From: Symbiodinium natans
Lineage: Eukaryota > Sar > Dinophyceae > Suessiales > Symbiodiniaceae
Length of the DNA stretch: 64,000 bases
Direction of reading: 5' to 3'
Assembly (NCBI GenBank): GCA_905221605.1
Contig: CAJNDS010000513.1
Span: 25,001-89,000 of the forward strand
Part shown: positions 53,744 to 64,000 of the stretch, one piece after another
Layout: every line of letters begins with the position of its first letter
Numbering within the stretch: the first letter of the stretch is position 1
Position numbers and translations under genes: made by a program
Notes under the pieces: generated by a model
What the model saw: the letters and a program-made list of their open reading frames with translations, nothing else
Told to the model about the DNA's origin: nothing
Database searches by the model: none

Positions 53744-54040
53744 TTTTATATGCATGTATATTATTTTCCTTAATTTATTCATGTAGTGATATTTCTAATT
53801 TATAATGTAGTTATATGGTGATGCATATGGTACATACTTTATATAACATATTTTGTATATATGGCCTATTATATACATATATATTTATGTATACATATAT
53901 ATATATACGTTATATGCGCACATGATCCAGATATATGTATATATGTATATGTGTATGTATATGCAAAAGTATATACACACACATACACATGCATGCATGC
54001 ATGCATACATGCATGAATGCATAGATACGTACATACATAC
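53690..54040. repeat. TG, TA and CATG microsatellites
   Basis: (TG)n at 53687-53702, pure (TA)n at about 53712-53740, a long AT-rich stretch, then GCAT and ACAT repeats to 54043. No gene. Confidence 0.9.
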
Positions 54041-54044
54041 ATAC

Positions 54045-54365
54045 CACGGGACGACCACAGGACCAAGAAAACCGCGGGACCGGGAGGACCAGACAACCGC
54101 GAGACCGCGGGACCAGGGGACCAGGGGACCAGAGGACCAGGAGACCAGGGACCAGAAGACCAGAGGACCAGGCGACCACGGGACCAGGAGATTAGGGAGC
54201 AGAGGACCAGAGGACCAGAGGACCGGAGGACCAGAGGACCAGAGGACCAGAAAACCAGAGGACCAGAAGACCAGAGGACCAGAGGACCAGAGGACCGACC
54301 ACGGGACCAGGGGACCACAAGACCAGGAAACCAGGGACCAGAAGACCAGAGGACTACGGGGCAGG
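54045..54365. repeat. 9-bp minisatellite, GGACCAGAG
   Basis: About 35 units of 9 bp (GGACCAGAG with variants such as GGACCACGG and AGACCAGGG). Long frames on both strands (Arg/Asp/Gln-rich on plus, Ser/Gly/Leu/Trp-rich on minus) follow from the period of nine and are not evidence of genes. Confidence 0.9.
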
Positions 54366-54397
54366 GAACCCGCGGGGGGGGGGGGGGGGGGGGGTAG

Positions 54398-54442
54398 GAG
54401 CCACACCTTTTAAAAAAAGGAGGGTGGAGCCACACCTTTTAT
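54398..54442 (-). other. Two inverted GGTGTGGCTC motifs beside the minisatellite
   Basis: GAGCCACACCTTTTA at 54398-54412 and again at 54427-54441 are the reverse complement of the motif ahead of the satellites at 34.2 and 40.9 kb. On the minus strand both copies point towards the minisatellite, separated from it by a C run of about 20. Confidence 0.7.
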
Positions 54443-54756
54443 AAAAAAGAAACCCTGGCCCACCCTAAACCTGAACCCTAAACCCTAAACCCTAAGTTGA
54501 GAACTCAGTCCCGTTGGCCACCGTCGAGGCTCTTAAGGGACCTTGGTGGCAAACCCTAAACCCTAAACGCTAACTCTAAACCCTAAACCCCAAACCCTGG
54601 TTTAGGGTTTAGGGTTTAGGGTTTAGGGTTTAGGGTTTAGGGTTTAGGGTTTAGGGTCTAGGGTTCAGGGGTCTTAGAGTCCAGGGCTTATAGAGTTCCC
54701 TACGTCCCTGTGGTTTAGGTGCCGTAAGCCGTTCTTGGAGGTAACACCCCCCCCGA

Positions 54757-54838
54757 AACCCTATAAACCCTATAAACCCCATAAACCCTATAAACCCTGT
54801 AAACCCTATAAACCCTCTCAACCCTATCAACCCTATAA
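54757..54838 (-). repeat. CCCTATAAA nonamer array
   Basis: About nine copies of CCCTATAAA with CCCTGTAAA, CCCTCTCAA and CCCTATCAA variants. The inverted form, GGGTTTATA, makes a longer array at 63060. Confidence 0.9.
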
Positions 54839-55679
54839 CCCTCCCCCCCCGGCCCCGCGAAAAAGAGGATCAAGCAAGAATTGCTTGCGCTGCACCATCC
54901 TCTTTTCTGACCTCCTGCCACCCTGAACCCAAAAACCCTAAACCCTAAACCCAAATGGGGGCTGGTAAACAAAACTGAAACTGAGATACCAATATGAGGG
55001 TTTCAGAAATTAGGGGTACCTTACTGGGGGTCCCGATTGTAAGGGACTCCTACTATTTGGGGATCTGAGCTGCCGGGGTCCCGTATTTTAGGGTTTAGGG
55101 TGTAGGGTTTAGGGTTTATTTTCGTAAAGGCCCCAAATAGGGCAGTTTCTTTCTTGTGGTAAGTTAGTCTTAAGTGCCTCGGCACATAAGAGCCCAGCCT
55201 GCCCGGAATTCTACCCTCAGGCTCCTTGCAGAGGGACGGGTCTCTCCTTGGGAGGGTTTAGGGTTTAGGGTTTAGGGTCTTGTGTATTTGAAAGATTTGA
55301 GGCTCAAGGCCCTTAGAACACATAGACCAGGGACACCAAACGCTGCACCCTAAACTCCGGGCCGTGGTACTGGAACTCCTAAACACTACAACCTGCGGGC
55401 TATGAATCGCCATTTTCTGAAATTACTTCAACATACCCCAAACCCAAACCCATACCCTACCCCTCAACCCTAAACCCTAAACCCTAAAACCTAAACCCTA
55501 AACCGGGGCTTGTTGAACACGTCTTAGATTTTTTGGCACAGCGTCAAAGGAACTCGGAACTGCACGCTGAATCCGATAACGGCGCCAGCCCTCCGGGCTC
55601 GCAGCACCCGCAGCAACAGAGCAAAAGATGTAGGGTTCAAGCCCGAATCCCGAAAACCCTAAACCCTAAACTAACCCTA

Positions 55680-55775
55680 AACCCCCTAACCCTAAACCCT
55701 AAACCCTAAACCCTAAACCCTAAACCCTAAACCCTAAACCCTAAACCCTAAACCCTAAACCCTAAACCCCCTAAA
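55680..55775 (-). repeat. Telomere-like CCCTAAA block
   Basis: About 12 CCCTAAA units with CCCCCTAAA variants at both ends. Confidence 0.95.
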
Positions 55776-55884
55776 CCCCCTACACTCCTGGGCTGCGGGG
55801 TCTTGCTGCAGGTTTACGGTATGCAGGGTCTCTGAAAAATTGGGGGGGGAATGAGGTAACCTATGCACTTCCTTAAGGGACCTG

Positions 55885-55965
55885 TATGTATATATATATA
55901 TATATATATGCATACATATATATATATATGCTACCCCCCCCCCCCCAGCGACCTACCCTTTTTAG
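55885..55965. repeat. Composite (TA)n, TGCTACC, poly-C element, copy 2
   Basis: (TA)n, then ATGCTACC, a C run of about 14, then AGCGACCTACCC and a T run. It has the same order as the copy at 3150-3225. Confidence 0.75.
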
Positions 55966-56109
55966 GCCTTTTTCGGCCTTTTTAACAAAAAATAACAAAG
56001 AAGGCCCAAAAGTCGCGTAGGTAAGGACAGTTACTGGGACACCCACCTCACAGACCCCGATAAGCCAGCATTGGAAGAATCTACATTTTGAATCTGAAGC
56101 GGACAATGC

Positions 56110-57010
56110 TGTTTTTAGATGTTTAGATCAGTGTTTTTCTATGCAAATTGTGCGTTTCAAGGGCAATTAATGTTTTGTTGAGCAACTAATTTATTTATAC
56201 AGTTGTGTTTGTACGAGGCAAAGTATTAATCAAATAGTGAAACATTTTTCTTGGTTCTATGCGAATTTAGCAACAACAGCAATTATTAAGCAAAGAGCCC
56301 AATTTGACTCAAGTGAATACTATTTAAAGGAGCATACTCAACCAAGATACGAAATAAACACCATTCTCAACCAAAAAATGGCAAAGTGTGCGTTTAAAGT
56401 GCAAATACTGTATTTATACAATTGTGTTTGTACTAGGCAAAGTATGCTCTCTGAAAAGTCCACTGAAATACCTTATGTTTACATATTCAATGAATCGTTT
56501 TTATTTTTGAAATAAGCATTTTATGCGAATTTAGCTACTAGAGTAATTATTAAGCAAATAGCCCAATGTGACTCAAGTGAATACCATTTAAAGGACCATA
56601 CTCAACCAAAATACGAAAGAAGCACCATATTCAACCAACATATGGCAAAGTGTGGTTTAAAGGGCAAATAGTGCTTTGTTGAGCAACTAATGCATTGAAA
56701 CAGTTGTGTTTATACCAGGCAAAGTATTATTGAAGTACTATTTGCAAAGTCAAACGAAACACCTTATGTTTACATATTCTTGAAACAATTTTTTGAAGTA
56801 TTCATTCTATGCGAATTTAACTATTAGAGGAATTCTTAAGCAAATAGCCCAATTTGACTCAAGTGAATACTATTTAAAGGACCATACTTAACCAAATACG
56901 AAATCAACACTTGCGGAAATGGAAACGGTTCTACCTACATAACAATGAGACAAAGATTGCTGAAGTATTCACTAAAGACCACTTATATACTATGTCTGAA
57001 AAGCACAATT
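56110..57010. repeat. AT-rich tandem repeat of about 265-285 bp, three units
   Basis: The anchor GACTCAAGTGAATAC recurs about 264 and 286 bp apart (units near 56297, 56561 and 56847). Shared pieces include GTTGAGCAACTAAT and TTATGTTTACATATTC. The region is much richer in A and T than the rest of the window. One 92-codon plus frame (56237-56515) spans a unit and a half and follows the repeat, so I do not call it a gene. Confidence 0.8.
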
Positions 57011-57612
57011 TGCATGAGCAAGCTTAAAAATGCACAATAATGAAAATAGAAGCGGTTCTACTTACATAACGATGAAACAAAGATGTCTGAAGTATTCAAT
57101 AAAGACCACATATATACTATGCCTGAAAAACGCAACTTGCACAACCAGGCTTTAAAAATGCACAGGAATCCTAGAAAAGTACTTAGTGAAGGCCATACAC
57201 AAGCAAATTCACAAATACATAAAAACATCCAAAAGCGCAAGCTTTTCAGGAGAATCTCTGGTAAAGTTTGGATTATAGGGTTTTGGGTTATTCCTGGACG
57301 AGTAGGACTCACTTTTTAAGCAAACAATTCTAAGCAATAAATGCTTTTTCTCAAGACAAGTATTGCAAATGCTGATTCTAGATAATTAATCGCATTTACC
57401 AGGCAAATATTATCCATGCGAATTGAGCTACCAGAGCACCAAGTAATGGCTGAATAAGGTCTACTACACTTGAGTACAACCAAAAGATGCACTAAACACT
57501 AGCGGCTCTATTTACATAATAACGAAACAAATAGTTCTGAAGCACTAGAAAGACCACTTGTATACTATTTCTGAAAAGCACAATTAGCATAAGCACACTT
57601 TAAAATGCGTAG
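56915..57612. repeat. Second AT-rich repeat, about 125-bp unit, plus spacer
   Basis: A unit with ACGGTTCTACCTACATAAC or GCGGTTCTACTTACATAAC, then TGAAGTATTC, AAAGACCAC and ATATACTATG appears near 56925, 57050 and 57500. The stretch between 57180 and 57490 is AT-rich without a recognised feature. The small frames at 57058-57319 are unconvincing. Confidence 0.7.
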
Positions 57613-57639
57613 TTGTTGCCTCGTGCCCGTGAAGGCGAA

Positions 57640-57925
57640 CCAAAAAGCCAAAATACCAAAACCAAAAAACCAAAAATACAAAAACCAAAAAAACCAAAAA
57701 AACCAAAACCAAAAAAACCAAAAATACCAAAAAAAACAATTTTCCGGGACTCTTGGAGAAGCCTCATAGGATTTCCTGAGAGTCCCGGAAAATTGGTTTT
57801 CTTGGTATTTTTGGTTTTTTTGGTTTTGGTTTTTTTGGTTTTTTTGGTTTTTTTGGTTTTGGTTTTTTTGTTTTTTTTGGTTTTGGTTTTTTGGTTTTTT
57901 TGGTTTTGGTATTTTTGGTTTTTCT
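57640..57925. repeat. Large foldback (inverted repeat)
   Basis: CAATTTTCCGGGACTCT at 57737-57753 and its perfect complement at 57779-57795 enclose a 25-base loop. Outside them, about 90 bp of CCAAAA-type sequence on the left mirrors about 130 bp of TTTTGG-type sequence on the right, even sharing the irregular unit CCAAAAATACC / GGTATTTTTGG. The long Lys/Pro and Phe/Trp-rich frames are readings of this repeat. Confidence 0.85.
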
Positions 57926-58039
57926 ACTGTCCCGTGTATGCGATTTAAATTGTATTTTAGTCTACGCCCTAGGAAATACGCTATATTGCACACCGAGTTT
58001 GCTTGCAGTGCAGCTGGGTGACTTGAAACAAGGCGAAAA

Positions 58040-58110
58040 AGGTAGGTCACTGGGGGGGGGGGGGGTACCATATATATATATATATATATATATTCATATA
58101 TTCGACATAT
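58040..58110. repeat. Composite (TA)n, poly-C element, copy 3 (inverted)
   Basis: AAGGTAGGTCACT, a G run of about 13, GGTACCA, then (TA)n. This is the reverse complement of the order seen at 3150 and 55885. Confidence 0.75.
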
Positions 58111-58769
58111 ATGTATATACACACGTGCCACACATAGGGTTTCGGCTTGTAGTTAGGGTTCAGGGACATATAGTACCTATTTCTCACATTTTCTGCGCAG
58201 TGTGAGGGGTCCGGGTGGTGAGCTGCCTGTGGGCGCGCTGATCTCGGATCCTGCATCAGGAGAAGACGTGCGGCATCAGAGCTCTTTTGGCTTTGAGAGC
58301 CAGTCCCCAAGTGCTGGCCAAAACTTGAAAATTTGGGGAAACTTCCCGGAAATCAGAGGTCCGCCTTGTTTGGGGTTTAGGGTTTAGGGTTTAGGGCTAG
58401 GGTTTAGGGCTTCGGGGATTGGGGTGATCTTTTCAAGCGGGCTTCTGTTCTACTGCACTGGGCGGAGCCTTAAAGCGCCCCAAATTTTGAGAAACTTGCC
58501 AACTCCAACCGGCGGAAACTGATGATCCGCCAGCTGCACTCCATCCATTCACCCTAAACCCTAAACCCTAAATCCTAAAACCTACACCCTAAACCCTAAA
58601 CCCTAAACCCTAACCGTGTCGGGGTTGGACAGCCGGCCGCGCCATCAAATGGTCGAAAGCCGCAAAAGCGTCTCTGTCGATCAGGTTCGCGCTTCTTCTG
58701 GGGCGTCGGAAGAACGGGGAGGGCTTGGGCTCTCCGGTGCAGTCCAGGGTTTCTAGGTCTTTCAGTCAC

Positions 58770-58881
58770 CCAAAGGATCCATGTACCTATCTAGCATATA
58801 CTTGGGCCCTAAAGCTACTATATAGGAACCCCTTGAAGGCCTAAGTATATACAATATAGAGGTACAGGGATCCTTGGGGTC
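58770..58881. mobile_element. Family A MITE-like element, second subtype
   Basis: AAGGATCCATGTACCTAT at the left is mirrored by AGGTACAGGGATCCTTGG at the right. Inner arms are ATACTTGGGCCC and GGCCTAAGTATATA. Confidence 0.65.
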
Positions 58882-59214
58882 ATTGCTTAATCGAACCAGC
58901 CCAAGATCATGTCTGTTGTCTTCACATTCGCTGGAGCGAGAAGCACATCTACGATGTCCTGCACAAGAGCCTTACTCTTGGTTAGTAGGGAATGGGGGGG
59001 GGAAAATGAGATACTCTGTAGAATCCCTTTTAAAGGGTGTATATATATATATAGGGCCCTAATTTCCCAAAAACTCACTGCTAACCAACAGTAAGCAACT
59101 GGGTAGTCGAAGTAGTTGTAGCCCCCGATGCCGATGGAAGAGTTGACATTCACGATGTGGAGCGTCACCTCGCGTCCACCCTTCACACCGAAGTATTCAT
59201 TCGCCTGTGTTGTC

Positions 59215-59355
59215 CTTGGTAGCCCAGCAACCGTATTCTATAATAAGGGTACCCTGTTTTTGGTGTTGGGTACTTTGATAAGGGAACCCTAAACCCTCAG
59301 CCCTAAACCCGGAACCCTCCCAAAAAAGGGTAAAAAGGGTACCACTCAGATACCC
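59215..59355. mobile_element. Family C-like palindrome, diverged, split by telomere unit
   Basis: GGTAGCCCAGCAACC at the left faces GGTACCACTCAGATACCC at the right. The middle holds AAGGGTACCC and AAAAAGGGTACC. A CCCTAAACCC stretch interrupts the element near 59286. Confidence 0.5.
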
Positions 59356-60122
59356 AGATTTCAACTTCAGGGTGCCCACGTTCAGGGAGTTCAGGTTCTG
59401 CACACCGTGAAGCGAAAGTGATGTGGAGTTGGCGTGCCACTGCTTCCTTGGCGGACTTCTGAACCCCTCCCCTAAACCCTAAACCCTGAACCCTAAACCC
59501 TAAACCCTAAACTTTTAGGGTTTAGGGTTCAGGATTTTCTACAAATGCCCAAAAGGTTTGAGTCCCAAGAGCCAGCCAGAAGAAAGCCAAGCTTCATCGC
59601 GTCGGATTCCTTTTCCTCAAAGAGGTCGAAGAAAGCGTAGCAGAAGGGGCACGTGTCGATGATGTCCTAGCTTGGACCCTTGAACCCTCTGAAAAAAACA
59701 TTCGTAGGTGGGATCGGCTTAAAAACCCAGTGCTGCGAACAACAAACGGCCAGAAAGCTGTTAAATCCGCCAAAACAGAATTCCTAAATAGAATCCTCTT
59801 CAACCCCATATGAATGAGAGAAAATATACCAAGAGGCGACCTACGCCCGCAACCCCGAAACCCTAAACCCGAACAGTTTCACCTTTTCTAAACACTAAAT
59901 TAAATTCGAAAGCAAAAACAACACAACCCCAAACCCTAAACCCTAAACCCTAAACCCTAAGCCCTAAACCCTAAACCCTAAACTGCAAGGCCGTACCCAG
60001 CGTCAGGCACGGGCACGAGGTTCTGAGAACTGGGGGAGCCTCTCATCAGGCTCCACAGGCCCTCCAAGCCATCTTGGATGCAGATGACCTGCTGACAGGT
60101 GTTAGGGGCTTCTCGCGTGTTC

Positions 60123-60232
60123 GGGTTTAGGGTTTAGGGTTTAGGGTTTAGGGTTTAGGGTTTAGGGTTTAGGGTTTAGGGTTTAGGGTTTAGGGTTTAG
60201 GGTTTAGGGTTTAGGGTTTAGGGTTTAGGGTT
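60123..60232 (+). repeat. Telomere-like TTTAGGG block
   Basis: About 15 TTTAGGG units, decaying at the right into TTTGGGG variants. Confidence 0.95.
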
Positions 60233-62274
60233 TCGGGCTTGGGGTTTGGGGTTTGGGGTTTGGGGTTTGGGGCTTTCGGGTAATAGGTTTCAGGGGGTTT
60301 CAGGGTGTTAGTGCTTTAGGGTGCTAGGCTCTCAGTCAAAATCCCTGTTGGTGTGGTGCCCTACAAGGGCTTCTCCGAAAATGAAGGGGCCCCACTGTTT
60401 ACGATTTAGGGTTTAGGGCTTAGGGTTTAGGGTTCGGGTTTAGGATTCAGGGGGGTGGGCATCACTGGACTAAGGATGGCAGTATGTTTGGGGGGATTTC
60501 AGGGGTCGACCGGATGGGAAAAACACCCGCGAAATCTCAGAGGGACCCCGGAGTTTGGTAGAGAACACACTGCCGAGGCCCGATGCCTATCCTGATCTGA
60601 TCATCTGATCCTTTAAGACCTAACCCCGAAACCCTAAACCCTAAACCCTAAACCCTAAACTGGCTCTTTGCAGCAGATGCAGGTATTAAGGACCAAGGGT
60701 CTCTGCCAGGGGCTACGCGGCTGGCTACTCATGGCGAAGAACCAGGAAGGTTTGAGCGCTAAACCCTAAACTCTAAACCCTAAAACCTAAACCCTAATTA
60801 AACCCTAAACCCTTAGGGTTTTAGGGTTTAGGGCTTGGTTTAGGGTGCAGGGTTGAGGGTACATTCCTAAACCCTAAACCCGAGAACCTCAAGGGTGGGC
60901 GGTTCTGAGAATTTGGGGTTTAGGGTTTAGGGTTTAGGTTTTAAGGTTTACGGTTTACGGTTTAGGAGGGTTCAGGGTTCAGGGTTCAGGCACGATGAGG
61001 CTGAGGGCTGAAGACCCGACCGCACGAACTCGAACTGAAGCTCCCCCGGCCCCAACCCCCCCCCCCCCCCCCCCAAACAAAATCCAACGACGAAGCTCAA
61101 GGATCAGCAGCCCCTGAATCCTAAACCCTAAACCCTAAACCCTAAACCCTAAACCCTAAACCCTAAACCCTAAACCCTAAACCCCAGATCCTAAACCCTA
61201 AGCCCCAGATCCTAAATCCTAAATCCTTAAACCCTAAACCCCAGACCCTAAACCCTAAACCCTCAGCTTCGTCTCTCAGCTCCTAGGTGGTTGCCAGCAT
61301 TAGACCCCCAAACCCTAACCTCCAGCACTTCAACCCCTGAACCCTAAACCCAAACCCCAAACCCCAAACCCCAAACCCCAAACCCCACACCCTAAACCCT
61401 AAACCCTAAACCCTAACCCTAAACCCTAGACCCTCAACCCTCAACTCCAACCCGTGGCCGACCCTAACAAGCCCTGCAGACTCGTCCCTGCCTCGTTCAT
61501 CCCGGCCGCGAGCGCATGGCCGATGCCCGTGTTGTCCGTCAGCCCACCATCCACCTCAGGCTCGGATAGGAATTATTAAATTATGGCCCTAAACCCTAAA
61601 CCCTAAACCCTACACCCTGAACCCTAAACCCTAAACCCTAACCCCTAAACCCCCAACCCCCAACCCCTAAACCCTAAACCCTAAACCCGAATCAAGTGCA
61701 TGCTTGAGCCGAGCCGCCAGGCCGTAGATTCCCTGCTGCGCCAAGCTTTGGGGAGTAAGGTCGGCAGGCTTGCCCCTGGCCTGCCTGAGTCAGGGTTCAG
61801 GGTTCAGGGTTCAGGGTTTAGGGTTTAGGGTTTAGGGTTTAGGGTTGAGGTTTTGGGGTTTAAAGGGTAAGGGTTTAGGGTTTACAGGTCTGAGGTTGAG
61901 GGTTAAGGGTTCAGGGTTGAAGGGTTTAGGGTTTCAAGCAAACCGGTTTGCGTCAGGTCTTTTTGAAGGCTGAGCACCCCAAGGGTACCTGGCCGCTCGG
62001 ACAGGTAGAGCTTCGGCTTAGGGTTTGGGGCCTAAACCCTACACCCTAAACCCTAAACCCCAAAAGTCAGGGTTTGAAAAGTTTGGGGGCAAGGGTTGGT
62101 AGCGGCTCCGTTTTTCTGGCATTATGTCGCTGCAGGTCTGCAACACTGTCCGCACACTGATAAGCCCATTGAGCCCCAAGACCTCAGGGTTTAGGGCTTA
62201 GGGTTTATTTAGGGTTCCATGATGCAGACCCTGACCCCAAAAAGCCCAACGAGCCCCCAAATCACAGTCAAACT

Positions 62275-62400
62275 CGAACTCAAACCCGAACTCTAACTCT
62301 GACTCTAACCCTGACTCTTGGTCTAGCTCTAACTCTAACCTCTACCTCTACCTCTAACTCTAACCCTAACGCTAAATCTAACTCTAACTCTAACTCTCTG
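62275..62400. repeat. Degenerate CTAACT-type hexamers
   Basis: About 20 loosely repeated hexamers (CTAACT, CTCTAA, CTACCT, CCTGAC). The charged minus frame across it is a repeat reading. Confidence 0.8.
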
Positions 62401-62404
62401 ATAC

Positions 62405-62600
62405 ATCTACATGTATAAATACGTACATCGACTAGTCCTGTATGTTTGTATGTACATATGTACATATATAGACATAGACATAGACATAGACATGGACATA
62501 GACATAGACATAGACATAGACATTGACGCATATATTCATATACGTACATATATATATATATATGTATATGTCAAGATTCACATACAGCTATGTATGCATA
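62405..62600. repeat. ACATAG and TA microsatellite
   Basis: About ten ACATAG hexamers at 62468-62522, followed by TA-rich sequence to about 62575. No gene. Confidence 0.85.
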
Positions 62601-63055
62601 AATTAGTTCATACATACAATACTCTGGATTAGGCTCAGAGTTTGGGTGAGAAGGGCCCTAGATCCCGAACGGCATGAGTCCCGGGGCCAGAAGAGGGACT
62701 AGAGTTTCGGGCTTGGGGTTTAGGGTTTAGGGTTTAGGGTTTAGGGTTCAGGGTTGAGGGTCGGGTTTAGGCTAGGAAGGCTTAGGGTTTGGGAAACACG
62801 CACCCCCACAAATCCAAACCACATGATCCCCTGAGAGTAAAACCCCTGCACATCAGCCCGAACCCAAAGCCCTATGGTTTAGGGCTGGTTTAGGGCTAAG
62901 CGTTTAAGGGTTTCAGGGTTGTAGGGTTTAGGGGTTTGGGGCCCTCAACCCTAAACCTTCAACCCTTTATGTTTTATCGCCCTAAACCCCGAAGCTCCGA
63001 AAGGCCGACCAAGTAGTGCCGCGCAGCTTGAGCTCGTTTACAATGTTCTGGCCCT

Positions 63056-63310
63056 GGGTTCAGGGTTTGCAGGGCTTATAGGGTTTATAGGGTTTAATTG
63101 TAGGGTTTGTACGGTTTGTAGGGTTTATAGGGTTTATAGGGTTTGCAGGGTTTATAGAGTTGATAGGGTTTATAGGTTGATAGGGTTTATAGGGTTTATA
63201 GGGTTTATAGGGTTTATAGGGTTTATAGGGTTTATAGGGTTGACAGGGTTTATAGGGATTATAGGGTTCAGGGTTTATAGGGTTAAAAAAGTTTTATAGG
63301 GTGTATAGGG
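63056..63310 (+). repeat. GGGTTTATA nonamer array
   Basis: About 25 copies of GGGTTTATA with variants (GGGTTGATA, GGGTTTGTA, GGGTTTGCA). It is the inverse of the nonamer at 54757. Confidence 0.9.
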
Positions 63311-63870
63311 TTTCGGGTTTCTAGGGCTTGTGGCGAGGGCTCAGGCTTCAGGGACCTTCGAGGTCCCACGCAGTCACCTTTTCCCTTAGGGTTAGGGGTT
63401 AGGGTTCAGGGTTTAGGGTTTTTTCCTCTAAACCCCAAGCGACTTTGCTGTTTGCCGGGATCTGCAAAGGCAATTTGTCTTAAAGCAAGGAAGAAAGGCC
63501 CAACTAGATGGACATCTCAATTCTGGCACCCTTTTTGGGGGGGGGTATTTTTGGAAGCCAGAAGCGCTGCAGGTGTATACTTTCACAAGAAAGACGCAGC
63601 TGTTTAGGGTTTAGTTTAGGGTTAGGGTTGAGGGCTTAGGGTTTAGGGTTGATGCTTGAGGGTTTGGGGTTTGGGGTTTGGGATATTTACAGGCTAAGGG
63701 CCTTTATGCGCTTAAACACTGAGAGGATTATTTAGGGGCTTTGTGTCTACAGGGTCATATTCTCGGAGGTGTCCGTAAGCAGGCTTCGGGTTCGGGGTAG
63801 AGGCTTCAGGGGGGCGTCTCCGGCCTTGGGGTTGAGGGTTCAGGGTTCAGGGTTTAGGCCCGTTGAGGGC

Positions 63871-63955
63871 CCTAAACCCTAAACCCTAAACCCTAAACCC
63901 TAAACCCTAAACCCTAAACCCTAAACCCTAAACCCTAAACCCTAAACCCTAAAAC
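63871..63955 (-). repeat. Telomere-like CCCTAAA block
   Basis: About 12 CCCTAAA units, the last block before the window ends. Confidence 0.95.
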
Positions 63956-64000
63956 CCTTTTCGGGGCTTGCCTCAAAACTCTGATCTTTGGATGGAGGCA

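Larger units (their letters stand above)
54450..64000. repeat. Telomere-repeat mosaic (right)
   Basis: The same pattern as the left mosaic returns: short TTTAGGG or CCCTAAA blocks in both orientations, separated by spacers. Main blocks are at about 54600-54655, 55680-55770, 60123-60232, 61125-61182 and 63871-63950. No protein frame with a recognisable domain. 56100-57925 is different in composition and is listed separately. Spacers not listed below show nothing I recognise. Confidence 0.9.

Noticed and set aside
53853-54435. Long frames on both strands over the GGACCAGAG minisatellite
   Set aside because: The nine-base period makes every phase open. The composition is only that of the repeat.
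56237-56515. A 92-codon plus frame in the AT-rich island
   Set aside because: It lies on tandem units, is not kept open in the neighbouring units, and has no recognisable domain.
57565-58131. A 188-codon frame rich in Lys, Asn, Pro and Phe
   Set aside because: It follows the CCAAAA/TTTTGG foldback and a microsatellite.

Overview
The window looks like nuclear DNA of a dinoflagellate, most likely a symbiodiniacean or other Suessiales. The reasons are the Arabidopsis-type telomere heptamer TTTAGGG/CCCTAAA (the type reported for dinoflagellates), a very low gene density, GC-rich coding islands, spliced-leader-like sequences ahead of genes, and a huge non-LTR retrotransposon reading frame. No rRNA, tRNA, CRISPR array or bacterial-type operon was recognised. 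Species-level assignment is not possible from the sequence alone.

Layout. 1-34110 is a mosaic of short telomere-like blocks (about 20-220 bp) in both orientations, separated by spacers of mostly 50-300 bp. Many spacers are imperfect palindromes that recur and fall into at least four MITE-like families (called A-D here). Variant telomere-like arrays also occur: CCCCAAAA, CCCCTAAA, CCCTAATAAA and CCCTATAAA. A 100-N assembly gap lies at 4582-4681. 34108-36915 is a run of different satellites with 14, 74, 61 and 42 bp periods. 37190-40143 is the only ordinary gene island, with four plus-strand reading frames: a SAP-like protein, a Cys/His-rich protein, a dual-specificity-phosphatase-like protein and an AP2-like/ASCH-like protein. 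40880-41515 is a second 42-bp satellite. 41520-41838 is a TA-rich microsatellite. 41838-53640 is an array of a roughly 110-bp repeat interrupted by the main object of the window. 53690-54440 holds microsatellite and a 9-bp minisatellite. 54450-64000 returns to the telomere mosaic, broken by an AT-rich repeat island (56100-57610) and a large foldback (57640-57925).

The main object is a 10.4-kb minus-strand non-LTR retrotransposon at 42015-52402. It is bounded by a perfect 13-bp target-site duplication that splits one unit of the 110-bp array. It carries a single uninterrupted 3093-codon frame. In order, this frame encodes a Pro/Ser-rich and charged N-terminus, a Tpt1/KptA-type RNA 2'-phosphotransferase domain, an APE-type endonuclease, a reverse transcriptase, three C2H2 zinc fingers plus a CCHC-like knuckle, a low-complexity region, and a ubiquitin-specific-protease (USP) domain with an intact Cys-His-Asp set. 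A second frame of natural-looking composition lies in the +1 phase over the low-complexity region and holds one internal amber stop. A third frame runs open into the 5' junction without a start codon, so the copy is probably 5'-truncated. An RNA 2'-phosphotransferase and a USP joined to one LINE polyprotein is the most notable observation here.

A second notable pattern is that a short motif, GGTGTGGCTC preceded by an A/T-rich stretch, lies just upstream of three unrelated tandem arrays and points into each of them.
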